In this document: positions 52,007-61,531 of the stretch, piece after piece | How the letters are laid out: every line of letters begins with the position of its first letter | Position numbering within the stretch: position 1 is the first letter of the stretch | DNA from: Polaromonas sp. CG_9.7 | GTDB lineage: Bacteria > Pseudomonadota > Gammaproteobacteria > Burkholderiales > Burkholderiaceae_C | Assembly (NCBI RefSeq): GCF_015752205.1 | Contig: NZ_JADOVG010000009.1 | Location: forward strand, 1 to 64,000 | DNA length: 64,000 bases | Direction: 5' to 3' | The notes under the pieces: generated by a model | Told to the model about the DNA's origin: nothing | What the model saw: the letters and a program-made list of their open reading frames with translations, nothing else | Database searches by the model: none | Program-made: the position numbers and the translations under genes

Positions 52007-53002
52007 TCAACGTCCCAAAGTTTTCAGAACTTTGTCGAGCTTGTCTTTGCCGCCAATGCTTTTATAGAACTGCGGCCACACTGTCGTCGTGGCCTTGGCA
52101 ATCCACTCCTTTTCGCTATCGGCCGGGTCGGTGATCTGCATGCCCTTGGCTGTCAGCTCTTTCTTGATTTTGTCTTCGGTCTCAGCCAGCCACTTGTAGC
52201 TGTGTTCGGTGGCTTCGGCACCGGCATCCAGAATCGCTTTCTGCACATCGGCTGGCTGCTTCTTGAACAAGCCCTCGCCGACGATGATGGGTTCGAGCGA
52301 GAACACATAGCGGATGTTGGTGATGTACTTCTGCACTTCGTTGAATTTCATCGAACTCACCGTGATGTACGGGTTGTCCTGGCCATCGACCACGCCTTGC
52401 TGCAAAGCAGTGAACGTTTCTGACCATGCCATGGGCGTCGGATTGATACCCCATGCCTGGTAGGAGGCGATCATGATTTCATTCTTGGGCACACGGATCT
52501 TCAGGCCCTTGAGATCCGCCAGGGTCTTCACCGGCTTCTTCGAGTTGGTCAATACACGAAAACCAGTGAAGGTCCAGCCGACAATACGCACACCCGCATC
52601 GCGTACGGTGTTGGCAGTGAGTTCCTTGCCGACATCGCCAGTCACCAGCTTCTTGGCTTCTTCAGCGCTCTGGATCACATAAGGCAGTGTGAGCACACCC
52701 ACGGTAGGAGAAAACGGCGTCACGTTGTTGATCGCCAAAACGGAAAAGTCCAGCGTGCCCATCGAAGCGCTGTTGATGGTGGTTTCTTCGCTGCCGAGCT
52801 GGCCATTGGGGAACAGGTCGATCTTGTGCTTGCCAGCGGTCTTGGCTTCAAAGGACGACTTGAACTTGTTGGCCATTTCCCATTGGGCGCTGCCCTGGGC
52901 ATCGCCCACGGCGACCTTGAACGTGGTGGCCAACGCACTGCCACCCACTAAGACGAAAGAGGCTGCCAGTAACGATACCAGGGTGGTGGTTTTGAATTTC
53001 AT
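52007..53002 (-). CDS. TRAP transporter substrate-binding protein (DctP family), sulfonate region
   Basis: 331 residues from the ATG at 53002, with GGAGA six bases upstream. Signal peptide LVSLLAASFVLVGGSALA. DctP motifs: FPNGQLGSEETTINSASMGT, then LKGLKIRVPKNEIMIASYQA with the ligand-clamping arginine and FTALQQGVVDGQDNPYITVS. It binds the imported solute in the periplasm. Neighbouring tauX, tauY and the hpsN-like operon make taurine or another short sulfonate the likely ligand. Confidence 0.9.
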   Translation of the reverse strand: MKFKTTTLVSLLAASFVLVGGSALATTFKVAVGDAQGSAQWEMANKFKSSFEAKTAGKHKIDLFPNGQLGSEETTINSASMGTLDFSVLAINNVTPFSPTVGVLTLPYVIQSAEEAKKLVTGDVGKELTANTVRDAGVRIVGWTFTGFRVLTNSKKPVKTLADLKGLKIRVPKNEIMIASYQAWGINPTPMAWSETFTALQQGVVDGQDNPYITVSSMKFNEVQKYITNIRYVFSLEPIIVGEGLFKKQPADVQKAILDAGAEATEHSYKWLAETEDKIKKELTAKGMQITDPADSEKEWIAKATTTVWPQFYKSIGGKDKLDKVLKTLGR

Positions 53003-53144
53003 GAAAATCTCCAAAGATGATTAAGGCAAAAAAACCGTCGACTTGATGCCGATCTTGATAACGCAAGAATCAGACCAAATTTTGGAGATTGCGCTCCGCT
53101 TCGGTCCAACTTAAAACTGTGCTGAACGATAAATGCGGACTAAC

Positions 53145-53540
53145 TCAAGCGGCCAGTGCCGGACGGTCTTTGCGGTAGGCGTTCTTCACCAGAATCTTGC
53201 CATCCTTGAAGGTGAATACATCGACCATGCGGGCCTCAATGCGCGAGCCGTCGGCCTTGGTACCCTTGAAGGTGCATTCCGACACGCCCCGATCGCCCAC
53301 AACGAAGTGTTCGCCATCAAGCCAGGCGGCGTCGGGGAAGTTGGTCCAGGCAGCCTTGAATCCGTCGCTGACTTCAGCACGGCCACTGAAAGTGCGACCC
53401 AGCAAATCCGGGCCCGCCACGGCATGAAACAAGCAGTCGTCGTGCATGAAGCTCATCAGGGCGTCAAGGTCGTGACGATTCCAGGCGTCTGCAAAGGCGG
53501 CGAGGGTTTGCGGTGTGATGGTCATTTGTGGCGCTGTCAT
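53145..53540 (-). CDS. tauX: TauX-like small subunit of taurine dehydrogenase (SnoaL/NTF2-like fold)
   Basis: 131 residues from the ATG at 53540, preceded by GGAGAC; the frame is open to 53699 but the added part is not protein-like. The NTF2/SnoaL pattern is clear: TLAAFADAWNRHDLDALMSF, MHDDCLFHAVAGPDLLGRTF and RMVDVFTFKDGKILVKNAYR. The TauX subunits of taurine dehydrogenase belong to this fold group. The gene is divergent from the FAD-dependent tauY-like gene, which supports the pairing. As an isolated protein the fold alone would not prove the function. Confidence 0.72.
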   Translation of the reverse strand: MTAPQMTITPQTLAAFADAWNRHDLDALMSFMHDDCLFHAVAGPDLLGRTFSGRAEVSDGFKAAWTNFPDAAWLDGEHFVVGDRGVSECTFKGTKADGSRIEARMVDVFTFKDGKILVKNAYRKDRPALAA

Positions 53541-53914
53541 CTTGTCTCCTGCGGTTTGTGTCAAGGTCTTCGCATGTCGCGACATCGGGATTCGACGTTT
53601 GTCGCCAGTGCAACCTGTTTGCGAGCGGACTGTATTGTTGAAGCCAAACCACTTCGGGCTGTAGAACCAGCCTCGCAGAATCGTTAGAGCCAAGCACATG
53701 GGTTAACCCTAAACAGTCTTTTTTTGGGTTATTCGCGAAGCCATTGCTGGTTCCATGGAATGGTTGCAACTGGTCCTAACCAGAGTTCGCCTCTCCTGCC
53801 TATCCTACGCTTCGGTGTGGTCAAAAGAACATGATTTTCAAGACCTGCACGCTGTCGTGCCACCAACTCTTGCCGACAGCCCTGCGCACTCGCTACAAAC
53901 TCCGGAGACAATTC
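53541..53914. promoter_or_regulatory. Divergent intergenic region tauX / tauY
   Basis: 374 bases with no gene I support. It must carry the promoters of both taurine-dehydrogenase genes. TAACCC (53704-53709) and GGGTTA (53726-53731) form an inverted repeat. CTGGTCCTAACCAGAG, near 53771-53786, contains CTGGT...ACCAG. A MocR regulator could act here. No sigma-70 pair is assigned. Confidence 0.45.
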
Positions 53915-55339
53915 ATGAACTCGACAACAAATGGCGGCCACCTGATGCGGCCCTATGAACCCACCTACGATCCGCTGGTGAACGCCACGCCCGGCCAAGG
54001 CACCGGATATGCGCCCAGCTACTGGGTCGCCTCGGCGGGCAGCCCGCCACCGGACGATGGTCCGATCCGCAGCGACGTCGATGCTGACGTGGTCGTGATC
54101 GGCTCGGGATCCACCGGCATGTCCACCGCGCTTTACCTGGCACGTGAACACGGCATTGTCGCGACCGTGCTCGAAGCGGCACAGACCTCGTGGGGCTGCT
54201 CCAGCCGCAGCGGCGGCCAGGGGCAGAATGCCAATGGCCGCCTGAGTCGTTCGCAGTGGATCGAGCGCTGGGGCCTGGAAGTGGCCAAGCGGCTTGACAC
54301 CGAAGTGCGCACCGGCTTTGAAAACTTCAAGGTGCTGACTAAAGAAATCGAGTGCGAGGCCTTTGACGGCGGCCACCTCTACATGGCGCACCGCCCGAAA
54401 AAACTCGACTACCTGCGCGAGATGATGCGCGTGCGCAACGAGGTGTTTGGCTACAAGACGCGCATGCTGACGCCGCAGGAAGTGCGCGAACAACACTGCG
54501 ACGAGCGCGAGCACTTGGGCGCCATGTTTGAAGAAGAAGGCGTGGGAATCCACCCCTTGAAATTCACCTTCGGCTTGATCCGCAAAGCGCGTGAGCTGGG
54601 TGTGAAAGTGCACCCAGCCAGCCCGGTACAAGGCTGGAAAACGGTCAACGGCGTGCATCACCTGCAAACGCCCGGCGGTGTCGTGCGTGCCAAGCGTGTG
54701 GTGGTGTGTACCGGCGGCTATACCGGGCAAAACCTCACACCCACGTTAAAAAACAAAATCCTGCCCATCCTCTCCAATTCGGTGGTGACGCGCCCCTTGA
54801 CTGACGCCGAGATGGCGGCATGCCAGTTCCACTCCAAGACCTTCATGACGGACACCCGCACCTTGCGCTTTTATTACCGTCTGCTCGAAGGCAACCGTCT
54901 GCAGCTGGGCAGCCGCAGCTCGATCACAGGCGCCGATGCCGAAGACCCGGTGCATTTGAAGTTGCTCACCGACGCGATCGCGCGGAAATTCCCCCCGCTG
55001 GCCGGCATCCAGATTGACCACTCGTGGTGGGGCTGGGTCGACGTGAGCCACGACATGATGCCGCGAATTGCCCGCCCGGACCCGAAAGAGACCGTATGGC
55101 ACGCGCTAGGCTATGGCGGCAACGGTGTCGCCGCATCCACCTGGGCGGGAAAGCGAATTGCCGAGCGCGTTGCAGGCAAGGACGCTGGCCGCGAGGTGTT
55201 CAACCTGCCGATCTACAACTCGCCACTTGAATACCCGAATGTCTTGAACATGGTGCGTTCGGAAGCTTTCGCGCCTTTTCGCCGCTTCGGCCAGTTTTTC
55301 CTCTACAAGTGGTACTGGCTGCGCGACGAAAAAATCTGA
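53915..55339 (+). CDS. tauY: TauY-like FAD-dependent large subunit of taurine dehydrogenase
   Basis: 474 residues from the ATG at 53915, preceded by CCGGAGA. The DAO-type FAD fold shows ADVVVIGSGSTGMSTALYLA near residue 57, the second glycine/arginine patch CSSRSGGQGQNANGRLSRSQ, RVVVCTGGYTGQNLTPTL and the C-terminal HALGYGGNGVAASTWAGK. It oxidises a primary amine; in TauY that is taurine, yielding sulfoacetaldehyde and ammonia with electrons to a cytochrome. The TauX-like partner is divergent, and xsc lies in the same region. Gamma-glutamylputrescine oxidase-like activity is the main alternative. Confidence 0.78.
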   Translation: MNSTTNGGHLMRPYEPTYDPLVNATPGQGTGYAPSYWVASAGSPPPDDGPIRSDVDADVVVIGSGSTGMSTALYLAREHGIVATVLEAAQTSWGCSSRSGGQGQNANGRLSRSQWIERWGLEVAKRLDTEVRTGFENFKVLTKEIECEAFDGGHLYMAHRPKKLDYLREMMRVRNEVFGYKTRMLTPQEVREQHCDEREHLGAMFEEEGVGIHPLKFTFGLIRKARELGVKVHPASPVQGWKTVNGVHHLQTPGGVVRAKRVVVCTGGYTGQNLTPTLKNKILPILSNSVVTRPLTDAEMAACQFHSKTFMTDTRTLRFYYRLLEGNRLQLGSRSSITGADAEDPVHLKLLTDAIARKFPPLAGIQIDHSWWGWVDVSHDMMPRIARPDPKETVWHALGYGGNGVAASTWAGKRIAERVAGKDAGREVFNLPIYNSPLEYPNVLNMVRSEAFAPFRRFGQFFLYKWYWLRDEKI

Positions 55340-55756
55340 ACGTGCATTTCACAAGGCAAAGACACCTGCATGTCCAAAACACTCAGGTGATCTGCTTCCA
55401 GCGCAACGAGGGCCAACACGACACCCCATGACGAGGCGCCATCGTCTAACGACGACTATTGAGGAGTTCTGGATTTTTCCAGTGTTGTCTCGGTTCGCGG
55501 CAAACAAACCTTTTGCTCTGGTTATGTAGCCGTAAACGCGTGACTTTTTCTATTTTTTGGCCAAGCTCAAAATACCCCATGCGCTGTAGTGCGGTCAATC
55601 AAACGGTCAGCATGGACCAATGCATTGCGGATTGCCGGGCTGTCATTGGCCATCAAGCGCCTGGAGTCAAACGTTTACTGTCTCGTGGTGGGGCAGGCGG
55701 AACCGCGACAAACCCCACTCCAGCACCGTCCGGCACAACGCACGACAATCAATTTC
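55340..55756. other. Intergenic stretch between tauY and the monooxygenase gene
   Basis: 417 bases. Frames open into the following gene from 55589, but the added residues show no family similarity and I start that gene at 55757. No clear terminator with a T run is seen after tauY. Otherwise nothing recognisable. Confidence 0.5.
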
Positions 55757-56767
55757 ATGAAAGACCTCCACACCATTTCCCTGTCCATGCTCGATCTGGT
55801 CTCGGTCCGCGAAGGCGGCTCGGTGGCCGATGCGCTGGCGATTGCCTTGCGCACAGCGCAGCATGCCGAGCAGCTCGGCTTTGTCCGTTACTGGCTGGCT
55901 GAACACCACAACATGCCGGGCATTGCCAGCTCGGCCACTGCCGTGCTGGTAGGCCACATTGCCGGCGGCACGCACACGATTCGCGTTGGCTCGGGCGGCG
56001 TCATGTTGCCCAACCATGCACCGCTGGTGGTGGCTGAGGCTTTTGGCACGCTGGCCGAGCTGTACCCGGACCGCATCGACCTGGGCCTGGGCCGTGCGCC
56101 TGGCACGGACCAGGCCACCATGCGGGCGCTGCGGCGCGAACGCACCGAGACGGCAGATGATTTTCCGCAGGACGTGGCCGAGCTGCAGAGGCTGCTGGGA
56201 CCAGTCCAACCCGGCCAGCGCCTGATCGCCATGCCCGGGGCCGGCACCAATGTGCCGATCTGGCTGTTGGGTTCGAGCCTGTTTTCAGCGCAACTGGCTG
56301 CCGAGCGTGGCCTGCCTTATGCGTTTGCCTCGCATTTCGCGCCACGCATGCTGCTGCAGGCAATTGCCCTGTACCGCCAGCACTTCCGCCCGTCGTCCAC
56401 ACTGGCCAAGCCTTACGTGGCAATTGGCGTGCCGCTGATCGCCGCCCCCACCGACGAGGAAGCAGATTACCTGGCCAGCAGCACCTATCAGCGCGTGCTC
56501 GGCATCCTGACGGGCGAGCGGCGCGGCCTGCTGCCGCCGACGGCCAATTTCCTGTCCCAGCGGCATCCGCAGGAGCGCGCAGCCATCAGCGATTTTCTGG
56601 CCGCCGCCGTGATTGGCGGCCCCGACACGGTGCATGAAGGACTGAGCGCACTGGCCGAGGCCACGAACGCCGACGAGTTCATGCTGGTTTGCGACATCTA
56701 CGATCCGGCTTTGCGGCTGCGCTCGCTGGACATTGCCGCTGCCGCGCTGCAGGCCCAAACGGCCTGA
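55757..56767 (+). CDS. LLM-class (luciferase-like) flavin-dependent oxidoreductase
   Basis: 336 residues from the ATG at 55757 ([20 protein letters not shown]). Bacterial-luciferase-like barrel with [40 protein letters not shown] and [20 protein letters not shown], the signature of the alkanal-monooxygenase-like MsnO8 subgroup. It uses reduced flavin from a separate reductase. SsuD-type alkanesulfonate monooxygenases share the fold, but the motifs here are of the other LLM branch, so a sulfonate role is not supported. Ends next to a dispersed repeat. Confidence 0.86.
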   Translation: MKDLHTISLSMLDLVSVREGGSVADALAIALRTAQHAEQLGFVRYWLAEHHNMPGIASSATAVLVGHIAGGTHTIRVGSGGVMLPNHAPLVVAEAFGTLAELYPDRIDLGLGRAPGTDQATMRALRRERTETADDFPQDVAELQRLLGPVQPGQRLIAMPGAGTNVPIWLLGSSLFSAQLAAERGLPYAFASHFAPRMLLQAIALYRQHFRPSSTLAKPYVAIGVPLIAAPTDEEADYLASSTYQRVLGILTGERRGLLPPTANFLSQRHPQERAAISDFLAAAVIGGPDTVHEGLSALAEATNADEFMLVCDIYDPALRLRSLDIAAAALQAQTA

Positions 56768-56803
56768 CTTTCAACCAAGGTTTTCAAGGCGTCGTGCAGT
56801 GTT

Positions 56804-56866
56804 GCTATTTAATAAATAGCTGCTCGCGCATACCCACTGTGCGCAAGCGGCCTGTTTGATGCTTGA
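56804..56866. repeat. Two-hairpin dispersed repeat, best copy
   Basis: A perfect 17-base palindrome GCTATTTA-A-TAAATAGC (56804-56820) is followed by GCGCA (56826-56830) and TGCGC (56840-56844), extended by GC on both sides. A tail CCTGTTTGATGC follows. The same layout appears at 60586-60643 and partly at 27010-27056 and 22002-22060. It lies between convergent genes and could end both transcripts. Confidence 0.7.
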
Positions 56867-56885
56867 CTGACTGAAAAAGCTCTCT

Positions 56886-58460
56886 TCAGTGCGCACCGGC
56901 CGCTGCGTCGGCACTGCCCGCGCCTGCGTGTGTCGGCCGCGTCAGATAGATCAGCGGAATCAAGAGCAAAAAGATCAGCGCTGACGCATAAAACACGTCG
57001 TTGGCGGCCAGCATGTAAGCCTGCTGATCAACCAGCCGGTTGATGGCGCCCAGCGCCTGCTCGGCTGACAGCCCGGCGCTGGCCAGACCGGAAAGTGCAG
57101 TGTTGGCAGCCACGCTGCCCGGGTTGACATACTCGCTGAGTTGCGAATGGTGCATGGCGGCACGGTTTTGCCAGACCGTGGTGGCAATCGAGGTGCCGAA
57201 CGAGCCGGCCAGGATACGCACGAAGTTGGACAGCCCCGAAGCGGCAGGAATCCTGTCATACGGCAGGCCCGACAGCGTGATGGTCACCAGTGGAATGAAA
57301 AAGCAGGCCATCGCCACACCCTGGATAACGGTCGGAATCAAGATGGTGCCCATGTCGGCCTGGGTGTTGAAGTTCGAGCGCATCCACAGCACCAGCGCAA
57401 ACACGGCGAACGCCACGGTGGCAAAGTGGCGCGGGTCGGTCTTGCCGATGTTCTTGCCAACCAGCGGTGACAGCAGCAAGGCCAACACCCCGACAGGCGC
57501 CAAGACCATGCCGGCCTGCGTGGCGGTGTAGCCCATGTATTGCTGCAGCCACAGCGGCAGCAGCACCACATTGCCGAAAAACAGGCCATAACCGACGGAA
57601 AGCGCGAGCGCACCGGCCCAGAAGTTGCGCCTTTTGAACAGGCTGAGGTCCACAATCGGATGCTCTTCAGTCAGCTCCCAGATCACAAAGGCGATCAGCC
57701 CGACCAGCGCCACAATACCCAGCGCAATGACTTGGCCAGAATGAAACCAGTCCAGTTCCTTGCCCTTGTCGAGCATGATCTGCAGTGCGCCGACCCAGAT
57801 CACCAGCAGCGCCAGACCAATCGAGTCGATAGGCAGCTTGCGGGTCTGGCTTTCCCGGTTTCGGAAAATGCTCCAGGTGATGAAGGCCGCGCCAAAACCC
57901 ACGGGAATGTTGATGTAGAAAATCCACGGCCACGAAATGTTGTCGGTGATCCAGCCGCCCAGCAATGGCCCCATGACCGGCGCGACCAGCGTGGTCATGG
58001 ACCACAGCGCCATCGCCGTCCCGGCCAGCGCTTTCGGATAACTGGACAGGAGCAGCGCCTGCGACAGCGGAATCATCGGACCGGCCACCAGCCCCTGCAA
58101 CACGCGGAAAAAAATCAGCGTGGTCATGTTCGGCGCCAGTCCGCACAGCCAGGACATGATCACGAACAGGATGATGCTGGTGGTAAAAAGCCGAACCTGG
58201 CCAAAACGCTGCGACAACCAGCCGGTCAGCGGCACGGCAATCGCGTTGGCCACACCAAAACTGGTGATCACCCAGGTGCCCTGGGTCGGGCTGACGCCCA
58301 GGTCACCCGCAATGGCCGGCAGCGACACATTGGCAATCGACGTGTCGAGCACATTCATGAAGGTGGCGGCCGACAGCGCCAGCGTGCCCCACATGCGGGC
58401 CGAGCCACTCAGCGGCGGCGGCGGAAGGAAATCGGATGCGGAGGGGGTTGCAGTCGCCAT
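56886..58460 (-). CDS. EmrB-type multidrug efflux permease (MFS, DHA2 family)
   Basis: 524 residues with about 14 transmembrane segments. DHA2 signatures: LSAATFMNVLDTSIANVSLP, then GDLGVSPTQGTWVITSFGVA and LTGWLSQRFGQVRLFTTSII. It exports toxic compounds with proton influx and works with the EmrA-like adaptor encoded 36 bases upstream and the NodT outer membrane factor. Last gene of the marR-nodT-emrA-emrB operon on the - strand. Confidence 0.91.
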   Translation of the reverse strand: MATATPSASDFLPPPPLSGSARMWGTLALSAATFMNVLDTSIANVSLPAIAGDLGVSPTQGTWVITSFGVANAIAVPLTGWLSQRFGQVRLFTTSIILFVIMSWLCGLAPNMTTLIFFRVLQGLVAGPMIPLSQALLLSSYPKALAGTAMALWSMTTLVAPVMGPLLGGWITDNISWPWIFYINIPVGFGAAFITWSIFRNRESQTRKLPIDSIGLALLVIWVGALQIMLDKGKELDWFHSGQVIALGIVALVGLIAFVIWELTEEHPIVDLSLFKRRNFWAGALALSVGYGLFFGNVVLLPLWLQQYMGYTATQAGMVLAPVGVLALLLSPLVGKNIGKTDPRHFATVAFAVFALVLWMRSNFNTQADMGTILIPTVIQGVAMACFFIPLVTITLSGLPYDRIPAASGLSNFVRILAGSFGTSIATTVWQNRAAMHHSQLSEYVNPGSVAANTALSGLASAGLSAEQALGAINRLVDQQAYMLAANDVFYASALIFLLLIPLIYLTRPTHAGAGSADAAAGAH

Positions 58461-58496
58461 GAAAGCCTTGACGGAACGTTATGAAAAACAGTCTGA

Positions 58497-59855
58497 TCAA
58501 TGTGGCAGCGCAGCCTGTCCGCCGGCAAGTGACGAAGAAACCAACGCTTTGCCGTCGGTGTTGACCGTCTTGCCCGTCTTGACGGACCGTCCGGAATTCG
58601 CGGCAATCACGCGCCTGACTTCCTCGTCGCCGGCATCGTCTTGCATGGCAAACGCCTGAGTGTGCGACTGGGCGGCATCGCGTGGCGCATCGGCCAGCGC
58701 CTTGCCTTCCTTGTTGCTGATATCGACTTCGGCCTCCATCGACAGGCCCACCCGCAGGGGATGTTGGGCAAGTTGGGCTGGTTCCAATGCGATGCGCACC
58801 GGCACGCGCTGGACCACCTTGATCCAGTTGCCCGTGGCGTTTTGCGCTGGCAGCAGCGAAAACGCCGCACCGGTGCCCACGCCCAGGCCGGCCACGGTGC
58901 CGCGGTAGTCCACCTTCTTGCCGTACAGGTCGGCCACCAGCGTCACCGGCTGCCCGATGCGGATATCGCGCAACTGCACTTCCTTGAAGTTGGCATCCAC
59001 CCAGACCTCGTTCAGCGGAATCACCGCCATCAGCGGCATGCCGGCAGCCACCCGCTGGCCCAACTGCACCGTGCGCTTGGCGACATAGCCATCGACCGGC
59101 GCGCTCAGGGCGGTGCGCTGGGAAGCCAGAAATGCCTCGCGCACCTTGGCCGCCGCCACCAGCACCGCGGGATGCTGCTCGATGGCCGTGCCGTCGGTCA
59201 GCGCCTGGTTGCTGGCAAGCTGTTCGCGTGCGGCCACGACGCCGGCCTGCGCAGCCGCCAGCGCGCTTTTTGCATTGGCCAGTTGCGTTTGCGCATGACC
59301 GAGTTCTTCTTTGGACACCGCGCCATTGCCGGCGAGCGACTGGCGGCGCGCCAGGTCGTCGGCGGCGCGCGCGATGTCGCTGTTGGCCTTGCTCACCTCG
59401 GCATTGCGCAACGTGATCTGCGCGCTCAGCGGGCCGTTGTTGGCATACACCGTGCGCGCCTGGCGCACCGCCTGGGCCAGTGCGGCTTCGGCCTGGTCCA
59501 GTGCCACGCGGGCATCGGCCGGGTCGAGCTGCACCAGCGGCTGGCCGGCCTTGACAAAGTCAGTGTCGTCGGCCATCAGCCCCACGACAGTGCCGCCGAT
59601 TTGCGGTGTGATCTGGATGATGTTGCCCTGGACATAGGCGTTGTCGGTCGATTCGTAATGGCTGGCCACCAGGTATTCATAAGCCGCCCAGCCCAGGCCG
59701 GCGACGACCACGATGCTGGCAAGCGCCGTCAGCGCCTTCTTGCGCTTGGGATTGCCCCCGGGCCGTTGGACGGGCGCGTCCGGGCTGGGGGAAGCGGAGT
59801 TGGCCGGGTTAGCGGAAGAAGCAGGAACTTGGGGTGCGTTCATGGTGTCGTTCAA
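58497..59855 (-). CDS. EmrA-type membrane fusion protein (HlyD family)
   Basis: 452 residues. A proline-rich cytoplasmic N-terminus, one transmembrane segment (ALTALASIVVVAGLGWAAYE), the lipoyl-like half-motif STDNAYVQGNIIQITPQIGG, a long helical hairpin (about 110-235), and the second half FLASQRTALSAPVDGYVAKR. The extended C-terminus after about residue 400 is not part of the usual fold. It links the MFS pump to the outer membrane factor across the periplasm. Confidence 0.91.
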   Translation of the reverse strand: MNDTMNAPQVPASSANPANSASPSPDAPVQRPGGNPKRKKALTALASIVVVAGLGWAAYEYLVASHYESTDNAYVQGNIIQITPQIGGTVVGLMADDTDFVKAGQPLVQLDPADARVALDQAEAALAQAVRQARTVYANNGPLSAQITLRNAEVSKANSDIARAADDLARRQSLAGNGAVSKEELGHAQTQLANAKSALAAAQAGVVAAREQLASNQALTDGTAIEQHPAVLVAAAKVREAFLASQRTALSAPVDGYVAKRTVQLGQRVAAGMPLMAVIPLNEVWVDANFKEVQLRDIRIGQPVTLVADLYGKKVDYRGTVAGLGVGTGAAFSLLPAQNATGNWIKVVQRVPVRIALEPAQLAQHPLRVGLSMEAEVDISNKEGKALADAPRDAAQSHTQAFAMQDDAGDEEVRRVIAANSGRSVKTGKTVNTDGKALVSSSLAGGQAALPH

Positions 59856-59944
59856 TGTGTGTTGGAAATGGCTTGCGCGGCTGCAGCGCTGTTCAGAAAC
59901 GGTTGGCCAAAGTTGTTTTATTGGTCAGACAGGCTGTTTGCGCT

Positions 59945-61531
59945 TTAGGGACGGGCACTGACAGCTATGATTTTTGAATTCTCTTGCGCGGCGGGCACTG
60001 ACTTGGACGCATAACCGCCACCCAGCGCGCGAATCAGCGCGACTTGCGTATCGAGCGCCCTGCCCGCCAGGTCAACACCCAGCCGGCGCTGGGCCAGCAC
60101 ACTGGTTTCGGCCGTCAGCACATTCAGGTAATTGCCGAGCCCGGCCTTGTAACGCTGCACGGCGATGTCGTAGGCACTTTCGGCCGCATCCTGCGCCGCG
60201 TGCTGTTCGGCCTGCTGACGGCTGATGGCTTGGGAAGACGCCACCTGGTCGGCAACATCGCGCACCGCGTCGACCACAGCGGCGTTGTAGCTTTCGACGG
60301 CAGCATCCAGATCAGCCGTTTTGCCGCGCAGGCTGGCGCGCAGCCGGCCAGCCTCGAAAATCGGCAGGCGTATGGCCGGACCGACGCCCCATTGCTGGCT
60401 GCCCGAGTTCAGCAGATTGCCCAGGCCAATACTGGAAAAACCGGCAAAAGCGACCAGGTTGATGTTTGGGTAAAACTGGGTTTTGGCATTTGCCACATCG
60501 CTCGACGACGCTTCGACGCGCCAGCGCGCAGCGGCAATGTCGGCGCGGCGGCCCAGCAGGTCAGCGGGAATCACCGCTGCAAGCACTACATTTTTAATAG
60601 CTGATTGTGCTGATGGAATAAGCGCAGAAGCAGTATTTGATTGACCCGTCAGTGCATTGAGCGCGTTGCGTGTCAGCGCCATCTGTTCCTGAATGACCTC
60701 CAGTTGCAGGCGCGCTTCGGGCAGGCCGCCTTCGCTCTGGCGCAACTCCAGCCGCGTGTCGAGGCCGGCATTGACGCGGTCAGTGACCAGTTGGAGGGTT
60801 TGTTCGCGCTGCGCCAGCGTGCGGCGCGCCACGGCGGACTGCTCGTTCAACCGCACCAGCTGAAAGTAGCTTCGGGCGACCTGGCTGGCCAGCAGCACGC
60901 GGGCCGCCTGGGCATCGGCCTCGGCCGCATTGGCGCTGCCCAGTGCGGCATCGAGCGCCGCCCGGTTCTTGCCGAAAAAGTCAAGCTCCCAGCTGGCAGC
61001 CAGCTGCGCTGTTCCGCTGTCACGGATCGAACCGGCCAGCGGCGGGGGCACTGCGCCGTTGGCGGTGTAGCGCTGGCGCGTCAGATCGAGTTGGCCATTG
61101 ACTTGCGGCAGCATGGCGGCATTAGCCACTTCCGTGACGGCTTGCGCACGCGCCAGACGGGCTTGCGCCAGCTTCAAATTCGGGCTGGCTTCAAGCGATC
61201 GGGCGACCAGGGTGTTCAACGTTTCATCGCCAAAGTCGCGCCACCATTCAGTCGCCACCGTTGTCTGCGGCTGGGCTTGGGCAACCATCGTTCCCAGACC
61301 GAGCGACGCGGCATCCCGCAGGCTCGCCTGCGGCGCAATGCCCGACATGTCGGCGCACCCCACCATGCCAGTGGCAATCAAGCCGGCCGCCACCACGCTG
61401 GCCGCAGACACCAGCGCCATGCGCACCGAGGCGCGCCACACGGGCAAGGCAGCCCCGCCGGGGGTGCACGCCAGTTCGGTGCAAGCCTGTGCGCGTTCTT
61501 CGTCACAGAAAGTTGGGGATTTATTTATCAT
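59945..61531 (-). CDS. NodT-family outer membrane factor lipoprotein
   Basis: About 528 residues from the ATG at 61531. The N-terminus has a hydrophobic stretch ending in a lipobox, LIATGMVGC-ADM, for lipid anchoring after an unusually long leader; a start at the later ATG giving MALVSAASVVAAGLIATG is also possible. RND/MFS outer membrane factor repeats follow: EWWRDFGDETLNTLVARSLE, LAASWELDFFGKNRAALDAA and PADLLGRRADIAAARWRVEA. It forms the outer membrane exit of the EmrAB pump. The 5' end overlaps marR by 11 bases. A dispersed repeat (60586-60643) is contained in frame. Confidence 0.88.
   Translation of the reverse strand: MINKSPTFCDEERAQACTELACTPGGAALPVWRASVRMALVSAASVVAAGLIATGMVGCADMSGIAPQASLRDAASLGLGTMVAQAQPQTTVATEWWRDFGDETLNTLVARSLEASPNLKLAQARLARAQAVTEVANAAMLPQVNGQLDLTRQRYTANGAVPPPLAGSIRDSGTAQLAASWELDFFGKNRAALDAALGSANAAEADAQAARVLLASQVARSYFQLVRLNEQSAVARRTLAQREQTLQLVTDRVNAGLDTRLELRQSEGGLPEARLQLEVIQEQMALTRNALNALTGQSNTASALIPSAQSAIKNVVLAAVIPADLLGRRADIAAARWRVEASSSDVANAKTQFYPNINLVAFAGFSSIGLGNLLNSGSQQWGVGPAIRLPIFEAGRLRASLRGKTADLDAAVESYNAAVVDAVRDVADQVASSQAISRQQAEQHAAQDAAESAYDIAVQRYKAGLGNYLNVLTAETSVLAQRRLGVDLAGRALDTQVALIRALGGGYASKSVPAAQENSKIIAVSARP
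60586..60643. repeat. Dispersed repeat copy inside the nodT-like gene
   Basis: CTACATTTTTAATAGCTG, then TGTGCT (60606-60611) and AGCGCA (60621-60626), then a TATTTGATT tail: the same order of elements as the copy at 56804. It is read in frame on the - strand as SNTASALIPSAQSAIKNVVL. It sits between the TGQ-type repeat end and PADLLGRR, a region that tolerates length change in the family. Confidence 0.55.

Noticed and set aside
55757..56767. The LLM monooxygenase as an SsuD alkanesulfonate monooxygenase
   Set aside because: The fold is shared, but the visible motifs belong to the MsnO8-like branch and no ssu transport genes are adjacent.
58641..59948. A 435-codon + strand frame opposite the emrA-like gene
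   Set aside because: Antisense to a gene with complete HlyD-family motifs; no protein family visible.
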